Origin: Mesorhizobium sp. CA14
Lineage (GTDB): Bacteria; Pseudomonadota; Alphaproteobacteria; Rhizobiales; Rhizobiaceae
Assembly: GCF_020165195.1 (NCBI RefSeq)
Contig: NZ_JAIUHR010000007.1
Coordinates: forward strand, 1 to 64,000
Length of the DNA: 64,000 nt
Direction of reading: 5' to 3'
Shown here: piece after piece, positions 42,628 to 53,577 of the stretch
Layout: each line of letters starts with the position of its first letter
How positions within the stretch are numbered: the first letter of the stretch is position 1
Program-made: the position numbers and the translations under genes
The notes under the pieces: model-generated
The model's database searches: none
The model's input: the letters and a program-made list of their open reading frames with translations, nothing else
What the model was told of the DNA's origin: nothing

Positions 42628-44418
42628 TCACCCCGACGTCTTCGCAGCCCAGGCCTTCAGCGCCTCGTCGAACACTTTCTCGCCCGGGATACCCTTTTCC
42701 ATGGTGAGCAGCGCGCGGCGTCCGGTCTTGTAGACCACCGGCACGTCGATCCAGTCCTGGCCCCTCAGCAGCGTCAGGTTGGCGTCTTCGTCGGCCTTGG
42801 TGTCGTTGAGCGCGACGAGGAAGAAGCCGTCGGCGATCTTGGCCGGAATGCCGATCAGCGGGCTGCCGGCATCCTGTTCGGAGCTCTTCATGGCGATACG
42901 CAGGATGTTGTCGACGCCGCCGCCGTCAAATCCTTCCGGCGTCAGGAAGATCATCTCGACGATGTGGCTGGCCGGAAGCGTCTGGTCGGTGTTGCGCCGG
43001 ATCGTCATGCGCAGCTGGATGTTCTTGCCCGGGATCGTCGCCTCGGCGCGGATTGCCGGCTCCGGCGGCAGGTCGCCGCCGGGCGATTCCTGCACCAGTG
43101 ACCAGACGATGCTGCCGGGCTCGGCCGTGCCTTGCTGGGTGCTGGTGCGCTCCTCATAGAAGATCGCCTTCTGCCCGACCGGCACGGTCGCCGCGGCCGT
43201 TGCCGGCGCGGGCGGCGTCGTGCCGGCGGCCGGCGGCGTTGCTCCAGCCGCAGGCGGCGTGGCGCCAGCCGCAGGCGGTGTGGTTCCGGCCGCAGGCGGT
43301 GTCGGATTGGCCGCGCCGGCCGCCGGCGCAGCCGGCGTTACGGCAGGCGCCCCGGGTGTTTGCGTGGCCGCAGCAGGCGGGGTCGCCGCCGGCGCCGTTG
43401 CTGCGGCGGGCGGCCGCGACGTCAGCGCCGCGACGGATTCGCCTTCGCCGATCGTGGGCTGTCCGCCGGCGGGGCCGGGATCGGTCTCCTTGCCCTCCGG
43501 CGTCAGGCGTTGCGTGAACTTGGTCGTCTCAGCTGGCTCGCTGGCGCTGGCGGGGGCCGGCGCCGCGGCCGTCTCGGCGGCGGGCTTGGCCGGAGCCGGC
43601 TTCGCCAGCGGCTCGGTCGAAACCGTCTTGCTGCCGCCGCCAAGGCCGAACAGCGAGCCGAACGCATTCTTGTTCAGCCATATGCCGTAGCCGCCGCCCG
43701 CCAGCACCAGGAGCGCGATGACGGCGGCGATCAAGCCGCCATAACCGCGCTTGCGCTCCCGCGACTGCGGCCGCAGACGCTGGAAGGTGTCGGCCGCCGG
43801 CTGCTCGTCATTGGCAAAGACGTCGCCGCCATCATCGGCATCGTCCAAGCCCGCCAAGCCTACATCGTCTTCACGCGGCGACGGGATTGGCGGTGGCGGG
43901 GCTTTCTGCCATGCTGGCTCGGCCTTTGGCGCCGCCTGCCAACTTGGCTCCGTCCTTGCCGTGTTCTGCCAGGCCGGCTCGGCCTTCGCAGCGTTCTGCG
44001 GCGCGGGCTCCGCCTTCGGCGCGCTTTGCCAGCTCGGTTCCGTCCTGGCGGGCGGGGTCGCCGGCTTGAACGGTTCGGATTTGAACGGATCCGGTTTGGC
44101 AGGGGCCGGCGCCTCGGGCTGGCGGGAGTGGTAAGGCTGATTCTTGTTACGGTCGATAGAGGAGAAGATATGCTCCAGCTCCGCCAGCGGATCCTCGGCC
44201 GGAACGCGTTTGACATAGTCGCGCTCGACGCTGGAGATCGCGTCTTCCAGCGAGCGCTTCTGCTTGCTGACGACATCGGGCGCAAGCGGCGGGGAATATT
44301 CAGCGAGCTTCTTCGCCAGCACCGCGCGGGCACCGTCGTATATCTGTTTGCGCACCTCGAACGAAGGATCCACCTTCTTGTCGAGCTGCTTCTTCAGAAC
44401 ACTAACGAAATCTGCCAT
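42628..44418 (-). CDS. Pro/Ala-rich single-pass membrane protein, function unknown
   Basis: A 596-residue protein of no recognised function. Residues 1-95 are a charged helical domain. 100-180 are Pro-rich with repeats of the type KAEPAWQ / RTEPSWQ. One hydrophobic span lies at 228-247 (LIAAVIALLVLAGGGYGIWL). 265-430 are Ala/Pro/Thr-rich, with four tandem AAGxTPP units encoded by a DNA tandem repeat. About 435-596 form a folded periplasmic-type domain (KAIFYEERT, GSIVWSLVQESPGG, RMTIRRNTDQTLPASHIVEM, KIADGFFLVAL, LTMEKGIPGEKVFDEAL). It lies downstream of purA on the same strand. Confidence 0.8.
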   Translation of the reverse strand: MADFVSVLKKQLDKKVDPSFEVRKQIYDGARAVLAKKLAEYSPPLAPDVVSKQKRSLEDAISSVERDYVKRVPAEDPLAELEHIFSSIDRNKNQPYHSRQPEAPAPAKPDPFKSEPFKPATPPARTEPSWQSAPKAEPAPQNAAKAEPAWQNTARTEPSWQAAPKAEPAWQKAPPPPIPSPREDDVGLAGLDDADDGGDVFANDEQPAADTFQRLRPQSRERKRGYGGLIAAVIALLVLAGGGYGIWLNKNAFGSLFGLGGGSKTVSTEPLAKPAPAKPAAETAAAPAPASASEPAETTKFTQRLTPEGKETDPGPAGGQPTIGEGESVAALTSRPPAAATAPAATPPAAATQTPGAPAVTPAAPAAGAANPTPPAAGTTPPAAGATPPAAGATPPAAGTTPPAPATAAATVPVGQKAIFYEERTSTQQGTAEPGSIVWSLVQESPGGDLPPEPAIRAEATIPGKNIQLRMTIRRNTDQTLPASHIVEMIFLTPEGFDGGGVDNILRIAMKSSEQDAGSPLIGIPAKIADGFFLVALNDTKADEDANLTLLRGQDWIDVPVVYKTGRRALLTMEKGIPGEKVFDEALKAWAAKTSG

Positions 44419-44487
44419 GCGTCAAGTGACCTGCATTCTTTTCCCGCCGGCTGCAAATCAGCCATAGCGCCGGGAAGGGCTGTGAAA

Positions 44488-45786
<1,299 letters not shown>

Positions 45787-45891
45787 GTTCTTTTCCCTTG
45801 AAATGCCGCGCGGGCGGCCTGAAAACGACAGGCCTCTATAGCGTCAAGCGCCGGCCGGCGCGACCCTTTCTTTGCCGTCGAAACCATCCTG

Positions 45892-45925
45892 GAGCATGAT
45901 CCCCGAACCGAAGGTCGGCGAGTGT
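45892..45925. repeat. degenerate fragment of the AGAGCATGAT repeat
   Basis: GGAGCATGATCCCCGAACCG followed by AAGGTCGG matches the first part of the 25808-25938 repeats (AGCATGATCCCGAACCGAAG) but has no matching right arm. It lies in the purA / EamA divergent spacer (45787-46033). Confidence 0.5.
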
Positions 45926-46033
45926 CAACTTGATCCAGGCACAACAAAATCCGGCTTTCGCATCATTTACTTGTCGCCGCTGTCGCACTAGGCCGGCCTG
46001 AACCCGCGAATACGCTGCAGGGCCGGATCCTCC

Positions 46034-46933
46034 ATGCACAGAGCCGCCTATCTGTTCCTTCTGTCGACCATGCTCTTGTGGGGCGGCAATTCGGTGGCGG
46101 GCAAGCTTGCCGTCGGCCATGTCTCGCCAATGACGCTGGTGTTCCTGCGCTGGGTCATGGCCGTGATGATCCTGCTTCCCATCGGCTGGCGGACACTGCG
46201 CGAGGATTGGCCCAAAGTGCGCAGAAACTGGAAGCTGCTTGCCGGCCTCGGCGCTTGCGGCTTCACCATCTTCAACGTCATCTTCTACACCGCGCTCAAC
46301 TACACGACCGCCATCAATGTCTCGATCGAACAGGCAGCCATCCCGATTGTCATCATCCTTGCCAATTTCGTGCTGTTCAGGCTGCGCGTGCGACCCCTGC
46401 AGATCGTCGGCGTCGTGCTCACCATCGTCGGCGTCGCGCTGACTGCCAGCCATGGCGATCTCGGCCAGTTGCTGAAGCTCGACCTCAACTTCGGCGACGC
46501 CATCATGCTTGTCGCGGTGCTTTGCTACAGCCTCTATTCGGTGGGGCTGCGCCTCAAGCCGGCAATCCGCTGGCAAAGTTTCATGCTGGCGCTGTCGATC
46601 GCCGCGCTGCTGACGTCAGTGCCGTTCTTCATCTGGGAGGTCGCGGCCGGCCATGTCATCGTACCGGATGCGCGTGGCTGGTCGCTCACGCTCTATACGG
46701 CGCTCGGCGCTTCGGTGGTCTCGCAGGTTCTCTATATCAAGGGCAACGAGCTGATCGGCGCCAACCGCGCCGGCCTGTTCATCAACCTGGTGCCGATCTT
46801 CGGCACGCTGCTTTCGGTGCTGATCGTCGGCGAGCAGTTTCAGGCCTATCAGGCTTTCGCGCTGGCGCTTGTCCTCGGCGGTATTGCGCTTGCCGAATAC
46901 AGCGGCAGCCGAGCAGCGCTGCAGGCAGAATGA
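46034..46933 (+). CDS. EamA/DMT-family transporter
   Basis: A 299-residue inner-membrane transporter with ten predicted helices in two EamA repeats (LLWGGNSVAGKLAVGHVSPM in the first; LTLYTALGASVVSQVLYIKG in the second). The family exports or imports small metabolites; the substrate cannot be read from the sequence. It is divergent from purA with a repeat fragment between, and convergent with serA. Confidence 0.9.
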   Translation: MHRAAYLFLLSTMLLWGGNSVAGKLAVGHVSPMTLVFLRWVMAVMILLPIGWRTLREDWPKVRRNWKLLAGLGACGFTIFNVIFYTALNYTTAINVSIEQAAIPIVIILANFVLFRLRVRPLQIVGVVLTIVGVALTASHGDLGQLLKLDLNFGDAIMLVAVLCYSLYSVGLRLKPAIRWQSFMLALSIAALLTSVPFFIWEVAAGHVIVPDARGWSLTLYTALGASVVSQVLYIKGNELIGANRAGLFINLVPIFGTLLSVLIVGEQFQAYQAFALALVLGGIALAEYSGSRAALQAE

Positions 46934-46982
46934 TGTCTCAAATCATGCGCCAAACAGCCATCAGGTGACGGCTATGCCGTCG

Positions 46983-47013
46983 ACGCCCCGCCTGTTGCAG
47001 ACGGGGGCGTTTT
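46983..47013 (+). terminator. intrinsic terminator after the EamA gene
   Basis: Arms ACGCCCC and GGGGCGT, extended by internal CCTG/CAGA pairing, are followed by TTTT. It lies between the convergent EamA and serA genes. Confidence 0.7.
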
Positions 47014-47036
47014 GATGTCGGGTGACGGAGAATCAG

Positions 47037-48638
47037 CTATTCGCCGCCGACGTCGAAGCGCAGCCGCTTCGCCGAGTCGATCGACTTGTGCGCACGCACC
47101 TTCTCGAGCACGGGCTCGGGAAACGGCGCATCGAGATAGAGCAGCGCGATAGCATCGCCGCCCGGACGATTGCGGCCGAGCTGGAAGTTGGCGATGTTGA
47201 CGCCGTTCTCGCCGCACACCGTGCCGAGCAGGCCGATGATGCCCGGCGCGTCGGCATTGGTCGTGTAGAGCATGTGCTGCCCGACTTCGGCGTCGAGATT
47301 GATGCCCTTGATCTGGATGAAGCGCGGCTTGCCGTCGGAGAAGCAGGTGCCGGCGATCGAGCGCGTCCTGTGCTCGGTCTTGACGGTGAGCTTGATATAG
47401 CCGTCGAACACGCCCGACTTGTCGCGCTTGACCTCGGCGACGATGATGCCGCGCTCCTTCACCATGATCGGTGCCGACACCATGTTGACGTCGGAAACCT
47501 GCGGCCGAATGAGGCCGGCAAGGGCGGCACTCACCAGCGCGCGCGTGTTCATCGTCGCGGTCGAGCCGTCGAACAGGATCTCGACCTCCTTGATCGGATC
47601 CTCGGTGACCTGACCGACAAAGGCGCCGAGCACTTCGGCAAGCTTGACGAAGGGTTTCAGCCGCGGCGCTTCCTCGGCCGTGATCGAAGGCATGTTGATG
47701 GCATTGGAGACTGCGCCCTTGATGAGGTAGTCGCTCATCTGCTCGGCGACCTGCAGCGCGACATTCTCCTGCGCCTCGGTGGTCGAGGCGCCGAGATGCG
47801 GGGTCGCCACGACGTTCTCCATGCCGAACAGCGGGTTGTTTTCCGCCGGCTCGACCTCGAACACGTCGACGCCGGCGCCCGCCACCTTGCCGCTTTTCAG
47901 CGCCGCGACCAGATCGGCCTCGACGACCAACCCGCCGCGGGCGCAATTGATGATGCGCACGCCGTTCTTCATCTTGGCGATCGCCGCCGCGTCGATGATG
48001 TTGCGCGTCTTGTCGGTCAGCGGTGTATGCAGCGTGATGAAGTCGGCGCGGTGAAAGAGCTCGTCGAGCTCGACCTTCTCGACGCCGAGTTCCTCAGCGC
48101 GGCTGTCCGACAGGAACGGGTCGAAGGCAATCACATGCATCTTCAGGCCGACGCCGCGCGTGGCGACGATCGAGCCGATATTGCCGCAGCCGATCACGCC
48201 CAGCGTCTTGCCGGTGATCTCGATGCCCATGAAGCGGTTCTTCTCCCATTTGCCGGCATGGGTCGAGGCATTGGCTTCCGGTATCTGCCGCGCCAGCGCG
48301 AAGATCATCGCCACCGCATGTTCGGCCGTGGTGATCGAATTGCCGAAGGGCGTGTTCATCACGATGATACCCCTGCGACTGGCGGCCGGGATATCGACAT
48401 TGTCGACGCCGATACCGGCGCGGCCGACGACCTTGAGCCTGGTGGCGGCATTGATCAGCTTCTCGGTGACCTTGGTCGCCGATCGGATGGCGAGGCCGTC
48501 ATATTGGCCGATCACCTCGGCGAGCTTTTCCTTGTCCTTGCCGAGATCGGGCAGATAGTCGACGTCGATGCCGCGATCCTTGAAGATCTGCACGGCGGTG
48601 GTGGAAAGTTTATCCGAAACGAGAACGCGGGGCGCCAT
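47037..48638 (-). CDS. serA: D-3-phosphoglycerate dehydrogenase
   Basis: First step of serine synthesis: 3-phosphoglycerate to 3-phosphohydroxypyruvate with NAD. The 533-residue long form has the N-terminal catalytic domain (VLVSDKLSTTAVQIF), NAD-binding GVIGCGNIGSIVA, catalytic Arg/Glu/His regions (NCARGGLVVEADL, TPHLGASTTEAQENVAL), an intervening domain and a C-terminal ACT domain (FIQIKGINLDAEVGQHMLYT and following). The open frame reaches 49040 but the ATG at 48638 has GGAGG upstream. serC ends 64 bp before this start, so the two form an operon. Confidence 0.96.
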   Translation of the reverse strand: MAPRVLVSDKLSTTAVQIFKDRGIDVDYLPDLGKDKEKLAEVIGQYDGLAIRSATKVTEKLINAATRLKVVGRAGIGVDNVDIPAASRRGIIVMNTPFGNSITTAEHAVAMIFALARQIPEANASTHAGKWEKNRFMGIEITGKTLGVIGCGNIGSIVATRGVGLKMHVIAFDPFLSDSRAEELGVEKVELDELFHRADFITLHTPLTDKTRNIIDAAAIAKMKNGVRIINCARGGLVVEADLVAALKSGKVAGAGVDVFEVEPAENNPLFGMENVVATPHLGASTTEAQENVALQVAEQMSDYLIKGAVSNAINMPSITAEEAPRLKPFVKLAEVLGAFVGQVTEDPIKEVEILFDGSTATMNTRALVSAALAGLIRPQVSDVNMVSAPIMVKERGIIVAEVKRDKSGVFDGYIKLTVKTEHRTRSIAGTCFSDGKPRFIQIKGINLDAEVGQHMLYTTNADAPGIIGLLGTVCGENGVNIANFQLGRNRPGGDAIALLYLDAPFPEPVLEKVRAHKSIDSAKRLRFDVGGE

Positions 48639-48702
48639 TGCGGCCTCCTTGACGTGGGAATGGATGTGTCGGGAAATGGCGGCCCGCGGGCCACCATGAA
48701 AC

Positions 48703-49878
48703 TCAGGCCGCTGCCTTGAGCGACGCCTTCTGGGTGGCGAAGGCCCAGTCGAGCCAGGGCAGCAGCGCTTCGAGATCGGAAGTCTCGACGGTTGCGCCGC
48801 ACCAGATGCGCAGGCCGGGCGGGGCATCGCGATAGGAGCCGATGTCGTAAGCGACGCCTTCCTTGTCGAGCGAAGACACAATCCCCTTGGCGAAAGCCGT
48901 CTGGCCGTCGGCGTCGAGCGCCGCCACGTCAGAATCGGTGAAGGAGAGGCACACCGACGTGTTCGAGCGCGTTGCCGGATCGACGGCGAGATGACCGAGC
49001 CACGGCGACTTCTCAACAAACCGGTTGAGCACCGCGGCATTGGCGTCCGCGCGGGCGATCAACGCCTCCAGGCCGCCGATGGACTTCGCCCACCGAAGAG
49101 CATCGAGATAATCCTCCACGCACAGCATCGACGGCGTGTTGATGGTCTCGCCCTTGAAGATGCCCTCGATTAGCTTGCCGCCCGAGGTGAGGCGGAAGAT
49201 TTTCGGCAGTGGCCAGGCCGGCTTGTAGGTCTCCAGCCGCTCGACGGCGCGGGGCGACAGGATCAGCATGCCATGCGCGCCCTCGCCGCCCAGCACCTTC
49301 TGCCAGGAGAAAGTGACGACATCGAGCTTCTCGAAGTCGAGCCGCTGCGCGAACGCCGCCGAGGTGGCGTCGCAGATGGTCAGACCCTTGCGGTTCGCCG
49401 GAATGAAATCGCCGTTCGGAACGCGCACGCCCGAGGTCGTGCCGTTCCAGGTGAAGACAACGTCGCGGTCGAAATCGACCTGCGCCAGGTCGGGCAGCTT
49501 GCCATAGCCGGCCTCGAACTTGCGCACATCGGCGAGCTTGAGCTGCTTGACGACATCGGTCACCCAGCCGGAGCCGAAGCTCTCCCAGGCGACCATGTCG
49601 ACGCCGCGCTCGCCGAGCAGCGACCATAGTGCCATCTCGACCGCGCCGGTGTCCGACGCCGGCACGATGCCGATGCGGTAGCCGGTGGGAACCTTGAGGA
49701 TGTCGCGCGTCAGCTCGATCGCCTGTTCGAGCTTCGCCTTGCCGATCTTGGCGCGGTGCGAGCGTCCGAGCGCGGCGGCTTTCAGCGCCTCGGCCGACCA
49801 GCCGGGGCGTTTTGCGCAGGGACCTGAGGAGAAATTGGGATTTGCCGGACGGAGTCCGGGCTTGGTAGGCGTCGTCAT
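48703..49878 (-). CDS. serC: phosphoserine aminotransferase
   Basis: Converts 3-phosphohydroxypyruvate to phosphoserine, and also serves pyridoxine synthesis, using PLP. The 391-residue sequence begins [20 protein letters not shown], typical of the alphaproteobacterial class; the PLP-binding lysine lies in [18 protein letters not shown]. It is the first gene of serC-serA. A compact structured leader and a good promoter lie directly upstream. Confidence 0.96.
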   Translation of the reverse strand: MTTPTKPGLRPANPNFSSGPCAKRPGWSAEALKAAALGRSHRAKIGKAKLEQAIELTRDILKVPTGYRIGIVPASDTGAVEMALWSLLGERGVDMVAWESFGSGWVTDVVKQLKLADVRKFEAGYGKLPDLAQVDFDRDVVFTWNGTTSGVRVPNGDFIPANRKGLTICDATSAAFAQRLDFEKLDVVTFSWQKVLGGEGAHGMLILSPRAVERLETYKPAWPLPKIFRLTSGGKLIEGIFKGETINTPSMLCVEDYLDALRWAKSIGGLEALIARADANAAVLNRFVEKSPWLGHLAVDPATRSNTSVCLSFTDSDVAALDADGQTAFAKGIVSSLDKEGVAYDIGSYRDAPPGLRIWCGATVETSDLEALLPWLDWAFATQKASLKAAA

Positions 49879-49879
49879 C

Positions 49880-49930
49880 GTGGTCTATCCTTCCAGATAG
49901 TGGCCCCTCGTTGGGGAGGGGTGGCCCACG
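49880..49930 (-). ncRNA. structured serC leader (candidate serC-type RNA motif)
   Basis: On the minus strand the 50 bases before the serC ATG can fold compactly: an outer helix GTGG/CCAC encloses two hairpins, CCCCT-ccccaacg-AGGGG and CTATC-tggaag-GATAG. The second hairpin holds GGAAGGA, the likely ribosome-binding site. A conserved alphaproteobacterial 'serC' RNA motif has been described at this gene; identity with it is inferred from location and shape, not shown by alignment. Confidence 0.55.
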
Positions 49931-49934
49931 GACG

Positions 49935-49963
49935 GCGATATGCGCTCAGCCTTTCGGCGTCAA
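49935..49963 (-). promoter_or_regulatory. sigma-70-type promoter of serC-serA
   Basis: On the minus strand TTGACG (49963-49958) and TATCGC (49940-49935) are separated by 17 bp. The transcript would start near 49928, just at the beginning of the structured leader. CTTGACG is the rhizobial -35 consensus form. Confidence 0.6.
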
Positions 49964-50071
49964 GGGGAAAGTTTTTGTCGCTGCCGGGATACCCGCTCCC
50001 GAAAAACAACAAGTTAAAAGCAAACGGCAGGCCTGAAGACCGGCCATCCTCAAGTTGTGCTGGCCTCTGCG

Positions 50072-50953
50072 CTACCAAAGATCGTAGCGTAGCCCCAGTT
50101 TGACGGTCTGGAAGTTCACACCCTTGTGAACGTTGAAGAGCCCGTTGTCATAGGCGACATACCGGGCGCTCGGGATTGAAAGATATTCGTAGCCGAGGTC
50201 GACCGAAACGTTTTTGGTCATCTGATAGGAGAGGCCGGCCGCCAGCGAATACGCAAAGTCGTAACTGGCCTTCGAACTGACCTGCCCATTATAGCCTGCA
50301 GGGTCATCGCAGTTGAATTGCGTCGTGGTGGTGGTGCCGTTACCGACGACGCTGCTGGGCGACAGGGTAACGCAGTTCTTCGCGCCGATTGTACTGGCGT
50401 ATTTGTCGTAGACAACGCCAGCGCCGGCGCCGATATAGGGCGTGATACCGACATAGGTACCGAGATCGACATAGCCGTTGGCCATCAGACTATAGGCCTT
50501 GTTCAAGGCGTTGCTGGATCCCTTGCAGGGCTGCGTGGTTGGCCGAGCAGTGACTTGGCTCGTAATCGTTCCGGAGGTGTTGTCGACGACTGTCGTCGTT
50601 GTTGAACCGCTACACGTGGTATCCACGCTGTCGCTGAACTTGTTTGACGGCAGGATCCCCAGGTTCAGATCCGCGCGAAGATAGTCGTTGAAATGATAGC
50701 CCATGCCGACGCTGGCATCAAAGAGCGTCCGGCTGTGCGAAAAGCCCGGATTGTTGCTGGTGTCGTCAAACGGATGGCTGAAGGCATAGCCGACATCGCC
50801 GCGCAGGTACCAGCCCGAACCGACCTCGACCGGCTGGTAGTCCGGCGCCTGGTCGACATAGATCGGCGGGTCGTAATCCGCCGCCAGCGCCGGCGTCATC
50901 GGCAACAGGATGATTGCGGCAAGCGCTGACGCGATACGCGATCTGGATATCAT
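50072..50953 (-). CDS. outer-membrane beta-barrel protein
   Basis: A 293-residue porin-like barrel of the Omp25/Omp31 type common in Rhizobiales. A signal peptide ends near ALA-A, a family motif YDPPIYVDQAPDYQPVEVGS leads into YLRGDVGYAFSHPF, and alternating aromatic strands run to the end (KLGLRYDLW, with the C-terminal aromatic used by the BAM complex). A Ser/Thr/Asn-rich loop in the middle is probably extracellular. It is 201 bp downstream of a paralogue on the same strand, with a terminator between. Confidence 0.88.
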   Translation of the reverse strand: MISRSRIASALAAIILLPMTPALAADYDPPIYVDQAPDYQPVEVGSGWYLRGDVGYAFSHPFDDTSNNPGFSHSRTLFDASVGMGYHFNDYLRADLNLGILPSNKFSDSVDTTCSGSTTTTVVDNTSGTITSQVTARPTTQPCKGSSNALNKAYSLMANGYVDLGTYVGITPYIGAGAGVVYDKYASTIGAKNCVTLSPSSVVGNGTTTTTQFNCDDPAGYNGQVSSKASYDFAYSLAAGLSYQMTKNVSVDLGYEYLSIPSARYVAYDNGLFNVHKGVNFQTVKLGLRYDLW

Positions 50954-51102
50954 GGTCCCCGGCTCCTGAAATTGGCGCCAGCCGCGAAATGCGGGCGCCG
51001 TTTCAAGGAGCCATTGTTAACCATAGTGGTTAAGTGCCGGTTAAGGATAACAGGCGGTTACCGAATTGATTTCGATGCGATTTTACGGATGCCGCAAAAG
51101 CG

Positions 51103-51130
51103 AAGCCGCCCGGCTGGCGCCGGGCGGCTT
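51103..51130 (-). terminator. intrinsic terminator between the two barrel genes
   Basis: Arms AAGCCGCCCGG and CCGGGCGGCTT with a 6-base loop, placed 24 bp after the stop of the 51155-52003 gene on the minus strand. The T-run is weak (TTCGCTTTTG), so termination may be partial. Confidence 0.72.
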
Positions 51131-51154
51131 TGAAATTCCAGATTCAGGAAGCGA

Positions 51155-52003
51155 TTACTTGGTGTAGATCGGTTCCGGTTCCGGCTGATAGGCGACCACC
51201 GGTGCGGCGCAGCCATTGTTGCCGCCGAACTGGTAGCGCAGGCCGCCGCGCACTTCGTGAGTGTTGATGCCGCGATCGAAGCCCGGTCCGGTGCTGCTCG
51301 CATCCCATTCGAACATGCGGCCGCCCTGGATGTGGGTGAAGCGGTAGCCCGCATCGAGGATCACCCTGTCGGTCAGGCAGTAGGAAGCACCGGCCATCAG
51401 AGCGTAGGCGAAGCGCCAGTTGGAGGAGCCCGGATTGGTCTCGGTGGTGTTCGGATCGTGGACCGTGTCCCACTTGACATGCGCGCCGCCGATGCCGGCG
51501 CCGACATAGGGCGTGATGCCGTGCCAGGTGCCGATGTCGACATAGGCGTTGGCGAGCAGCAGCAGGGCGCTCATCTTCGACACCTCAGTCGATATCTGGA
51601 CCGGCGTGGTCGTCAAGTCCGAAGTCTGGCCATTGAAGTTCGACTTGAACCAATAGTCGGCGGTCACGTCCGTACGGAAGTAATCATTGATCTTGTAGCC
51701 GACGCCGCCGCCAAGCGAGAAGCCGCCCTTGAGCTTGCCGAAATCGAAGCTTTTGCTGCCGGGAGTGACCGAGCAGTTACAAGGGTCAACGGCGTAGGTC
51801 ATGTAGTCGATGCCGCGCAGGCTCGACTTGTGATAGTCGATGTCGCCGCGGATATACCAGCCGCCGACATCGATCGGCTGCTGCTCGACGACGGGCGGCG
51901 GCGCCTCTTCGATTTGCGGTTCGGGGAGGTCGGCCGCAAAGAGCGGTCCGGCCAAGCCCGCGAACAGCACGGCAAGCAATGCCATTCTTGCTGTCTTGAA
52001 CAT
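51155..52003 (-). CDS. outer-membrane beta-barrel protein, paralogue
   Basis: A 282-residue barrel resembling its downstream neighbour. The signal peptide ends at FAA-D; IDVGGWYIRGDIDYHKSSLR replaces the corresponding YLRGDVGY block. Strand-like segments follow (GTWHGITPYVGAGIGGAH, LDAGYRFTHIQGGRMFEW, HEVRGGLRYQFGG). Unlike the neighbour it has an extra Cys-containing tail (NNGCAAPVVAYQPEPEPIYT) after the last strand, so the final aromatic is displaced. A single gene between two terminators. Confidence 0.88.
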   Translation of the reverse strand: MFKTARMALLAVLFAGLAGPLFAADLPEPQIEEAPPPVVEQQPIDVGGWYIRGDIDYHKSSLRGIDYMTYAVDPCNCSVTPGSKSFDFGKLKGGFSLGGGVGYKINDYFRTDVTADYWFKSNFNGQTSDLTTTPVQISTEVSKMSALLLLANAYVDIGTWHGITPYVGAGIGGAHVKWDTVHDPNTTETNPGSSNWRFAYALMAGASYCLTDRVILDAGYRFTHIQGGRMFEWDASSTGPGFDRGINTHEVRGGLRYQFGGNNGCAAPVVAYQPEPEPIYTK

Positions 52004-52166
52004 TCTGTCACCCCTAAGAAGCCTCGGGACGACTCCCGCCCGAAGATGATTGACCTCGGGTTTGGATAATGAATTGCAAAGGTTAAAAGCCGTTTAACCG
52101 TACCGATTAACCACGAATCTATACAATTTTAGAGCGAACGCCGTTGTGCGAGCGGCACAAGAAACG

Positions 52167-52191
52167 AAAGCCCGCCACAATGGCGGGCTTT
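52167..52191 (-). terminator. intrinsic terminator of glmM
   Basis: Arms AAAGCCCGCCA and TGGCGGGCTTT with a 3-base loop, followed on the minus strand by a T-rich stretch (CGTTTCTT). It lies 33 bp after the glmM stop. Confidence 0.82.
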
Positions 52192-52224
52192 CGGATAAGG
52201 AGAACTCCCGGCTGGCGACCGGAT

Positions 52225-53577
52225 TCAGGCGGCGCTGCGGGTTTCCTGGAGGATGCCGACGATTTCGTTGACGACCGCTTCGACCAGTTGCGGATCGTCG
52301 CCCTCGGCCATGACGCGGATGAGCGGCTCGGTGCCGGAAGGCCGGATGACGAGGCGGCCGGACGTGCCGAGCCGGTTGCGTCCTTCCTCGATCGCCGCCT
52401 TGACCGGCGCCTCCTCCAGCGGCTTGCCGCCGGAGATGCGGACATTTTTCAGAAGCTGCGGCACCGGCTCGAACTTCTTCGACAGCTCGCTGACCGGGCG
52501 GTTCTGCCGCTTGATGCAGGCCAGCACCTGCAAGGCGGAGACCAGGCCGTCGCCGGTGGTCGAGAAATCGGAAAGCACGATGTGGCCCGACTGCTCGCCG
52601 CCGACGTTGAGCCCATGCGCGCGCATATGCTCGACCACATAGCGGTCGCCGACCTTGGTGCGATGGAGCTGCAGCTTCATGTCGCCGAGGAAGCGCTCCA
52701 GGCCGAGATTGGACATCACGGTGGAGACGACGCCGCCACCGGCCAGCCGTCCGCTCTGGTGCCAGGATTCGGCGATCAGCGCCATGATCTGGTCGCCGTC
52801 GACGATCGCTCCGTTCTCGTCGACGATGACGACGCGGTCGGCATCGCCGTCGAGCGCGATGCCGATGTCGGCGCGCACCTCGTGCACCTTCTTCTGCAGG
52901 CCGGCCGGATGGGTCGAGCCGCACTCCTTGTTGATGTTGAAGCCGTTCGGCTCGACATTGATCGCCACCACCTCGGCGCCGAGTTCCCACAGCGCCTCGG
53001 GCGCCACCTTGTAGGACGCGCCGTTCGCGCAGTCGACGACGATCCTCAGGCCCGAAAGCGACATTGAGCGCGGCAGCGTGCGCTTGGCGAATTCGATGTA
53101 GCGGTCATGCACGCCGTCGACGCGCTTGGCGCGGCCGAGCCCGTCGGAATCGGCGAGCGCCAGCTCGATGTCCTTGTCGAGCATGCTCTCGATGCGCTCC
53201 TCGATCTCGTCGGAAAGCTTGTAGCCGTCGGGACCGAACAGCTTGATGCCGTTGTCGTAATAAGGATTGTGCGAGGCCGAGATCATCACGCCGATGTCGG
53301 CGCGCAGCGAGCGCACCAGCATGGCCACCGCCGGTGTCGGAATAGGACCGAGCAGGAACACGTCCATGCCGGCGGCGCACAGGCCCGCGACCATGGCATT
53401 CTCGATCATGTAGCCGGAAAGCCGTGTGTCCTTGCCGAGCACGACGCGGTGACGATGATTGCCGCGCTGGAACGAGAGCCCGGCGGCCATGCCGACGCGC
53501 ATGGCGACCTCTGCCGTCATCGGAAATTTGTTGGCGCGACCGCGGATACCGTCTGTGCCGAAATACTGACCTGCCAT
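52225..53577 (-). CDS. glmM: phosphoglucosamine mutase
   Basis: Interconverts glucosamine-6-phosphate and glucosamine-1-phosphate for peptidoglycan and lipopolysaccharide precursors. The 450 residues match the family; it begins [20 protein letters not shown] and the phosphorylated Ser102 is in [15 protein letters not shown]. The metal-binding DGDADR and the sugar-binding GEQSGHIV are present. The open frame extends to 53769, but [10 protein letters not shown] at 53577 is the family start. In relatives glmM often follows ftsH directly; here two opposite-strand genes lie between them. Confidence 0.96.
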   Translation of the reverse strand: MAGQYFGTDGIRGRANKFPMTAEVAMRVGMAAGLSFQRGNHRHRVVLGKDTRLSGYMIENAMVAGLCAAGMDVFLLGPIPTPAVAMLVRSLRADIGVMISASHNPYYDNGIKLFGPDGYKLSDEIEERIESMLDKDIELALADSDGLGRAKRVDGVHDRYIEFAKRTLPRSMSLSGLRIVVDCANGASYKVAPEALWELGAEVVAINVEPNGFNINKECGSTHPAGLQKKVHEVRADIGIALDGDADRVVIVDENGAIVDGDQIMALIAESWHQSGRLAGGGVVSTVMSNLGLERFLGDMKLQLHRTKVGDRYVVEHMRAHGLNVGGEQSGHIVLSDFSTTGDGLVSALQVLACIKRQNRPVSELSKKFEPVPQLLKNVRISGGKPLEEAPVKAAIEEGRNRLGTSGRLVIRPSGTEPLIRVMAEGDDPQLVEAVVNEIVGILQETRSAA

